A stretch of DNA of 64,000 nucleotides from Euwallacea fornicatus (Eukaryota > Arthropoda > Insecta > Coleoptera > Curculionidae). Positions 62,972 to 64,000 of the stretch are shown here, in pieces (position 1 is the first letter of the stretch; each line of letters begins with the position of its first letter). The notes under the pieces were generated by a model that had not been told where the DNA came from, did not search any database, and worked only from the letters and a program-made list of their open reading frames with translations. The translations under genes were made by a program, and so were the position numbers. The stretch is taken from assembly GCF_040115645.1 (NCBI RefSeq), contig NC_089570.1, forward strand, positions 1,984,001 through 2,048,000, given 5' to 3'.

Positions 62972-64000
62972 ATGAATCAGATGGCTTTGCCAGAAACCTT
63001 CGTGGAAGGATTCCATAATGAGGCTGTTATCCGTAAAATGACATATTCTCCTCTAGGAAATACTGGGATGGAAGTTAGCAGAATATCTTTGGGATCTGGA
63101 GGATTCTCTTATTTCTATGGGTATTTATTTATTGTACGTATAAGTATGCATTAAACTATCTTATGATATATACATTCCTTAGCGACTATGATATCGAAGA
63201 ATGCAAGAAAACGATCTACGAAGCAATTAAATCTGGAATTAATTTCATCGACACGGGTCCATGGTATGGTCACGGAGAATCTGAAAAAATTTTAGGTTTA
63301 GTGAGTAAAAAAAAATATATATCTCCATTCTTACAAAAAATAATATGATTTTAGTGTCTGGAAGGAATTCCCAGAAAGGCGTATTATCTCGCCACTAAAG
63401 TAGGAAGATATGAGAAAGACCCCAAAAAAATGTTCGATTTTAGCGTTGACCGCACTTTAAAGAGCATTGATGAATCTTTAACAAGACTTAAAGTTGATTA
63501 TATAGATTTACTTCAGGTATTCACAAGAATTAAAAATTGGACCCTAATAAAACTCAATGGGTATAGGTTCACGACATAGAATTCGCCCCCTCACTAGAGA
63601 CCGTCTTAAAGGAAACTTTGCCCACAGTACAGAAAATTGTGAAATCTGGAAAGGCCAGGCATATAGGAATCACTGGGTATCCAGTGAGCAACCTTAAGGA
63701 GTGTATTCAGCGAAGTGAGGTGCCTATAGAGACCATTCTGAGTTACTGCAGATCGACAATGATTGATAACACTTTAGACGAATATGTGCCATTTTTGAAG
63801 GCAAGTAGCTTAATCTTTCAATAAGAGTCAAGTGAGCTTCAAATACTTTTTAGTCTAAAAATGTGGGCATTATAAATGCAGCTGTGAATTCCATGGGGCT
63901 GTTAACCAATAATGGTCCTCCAAGCTGGCATCCTGCCGACAAGACAATTAAGCAAATTTGCAAGACTGCCAGTGAATATTGCAAAGTAGGTGTAATGTTT
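62972..64000 (+). CDS. Aldo-keto reductase (L-galactose dehydrogenase-like), 5' part
   Basis: NADP(H)-dependent oxidoreductase with a (beta/alpha)8 barrel. Exons: 62972-63120, 63183-63300, 63355-63515, 63567-63800, 63854-63985, continuing outside the window. The start is the ATG at 62972 (MNQMALPETF). The catalytic tetrad is complete: Asp73 and Tyr78 (FIDTGPWYGHGES), Lys104 (LATKVGRY) and His145 (LLQVHDIEF). LGLxTNNGPPSWHPA in exon 5 is typical of the galactose-dehydrogenase-like AKR group found in insects (Drosophila CG18547 type). The intron after 63800 begins GC, not GT. The physiological substrate in insects is not known. Confidence 0.93.
63801..63853 (+). other. GC-AG intron of the aldo-keto reductase gene
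   Basis: Exon 4 ends TTGAAG and the intron starts GCAAGT, the consensus 5' site of the minor GC-AG class spliced by U2 spliceosomes. It ends TTTTTAG. Using the nearby GTAGC instead would break the frame (stop after one codon). Confidence 0.75.

Noticed and set aside
1..64000. Prokaryotic systems (operons, CRISPR, phage defence), viral insertions or toxin genes
   Set aside because: All coding content is intron-containing animal genes; no direct-repeat/spacer array or viral polymerase, capsid or integrase signature was seen.

Overview
The window is nuclear DNA of an insect. All recognisable genes are eukaryotic and carry GT-AG introns, mostly 45-70 bp. Intergenic DNA is AT-rich, and the gene set is insect-typical: a pair of CYP4G P450s, a Tre1/moody-type GPCR, an insect TRPA channel and a K2P channel. 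Two intact CYP4G genes fit a beetle (Tribolium-like Coleoptera), but that placement is inference. I reassembled exon structures by hand from splice signals, reading-frame continuity and recalled family sequences; wherever I added up exon lengths, the total came to a whole number of codons.

Layout, left to right. 1-9.5 kb: eIF5B (minus, 3' part outside the window), head to head with NADSYN1 (plus), then a small CYP4-family P450 (plus). 9.8-12.4 kb: first CYP4G (minus), tail to tail with that P450. 14.4-22.8 kb: a dense housekeeping block of EXOSC9/RRP45 (plus), SAP30 (minus), ACTR10/Arp10 (plus), ASNA1/GET3 (minus) and RBM42 (plus), mostly in tight convergent or head-to-head pairs. 24.5-28.5 kb: two-pore-domain K+ channel (minus). 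30.9-34.4 kb: TRPA-type ankyrin channel (plus). 37.3-39.3 kb: second CYP4G (plus) with a visible TATA/initiator promoter. 40.4-43.9 kb: Tre1/moody-like GPCR (minus). 47.8-49.5 kb: GT92 glycosyltransferase (plus). 49.9-59.4 kb: CFAP44, a 34-exon axonemal WD40/coiled-coil gene (plus), with the whole proteasome regulator PI31/PSMF1 gene antisense inside one intron. 59.9-62.3 kb: NUB1 (minus). 63 kb to end: aldo-keto reductase (plus, truncated by the window).

The genes are not one pathway. Related functions are translation and NAD housekeeping, protein quality control (ASNA1, PI31, NUB1), sensory and excitability proteins (K2P, TRPA, GPCR), sperm or cilium motility (CFAP44), and cuticular hydrocarbon synthesis (the CYP4G pair). 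The intergenic deserts (12.4-14.4, 16.8-18.2, 22.8-24.5, 34.4-37.3 and 43.9-47.7 kb) hold inverted-repeat elements that look like MITE/foldback transposons, a degraded possible zinc-finger relic, and uninterpretable ORF fragments. I found no CRISPR array, tRNA, rRNA, virus or bacterial insert. The most useful observations are the nested antisense gene, a P450 with a non-consensus haem signature, a CYP4G pair differing in one intron, a GC-AG intron, and several undescribed foldback elements.
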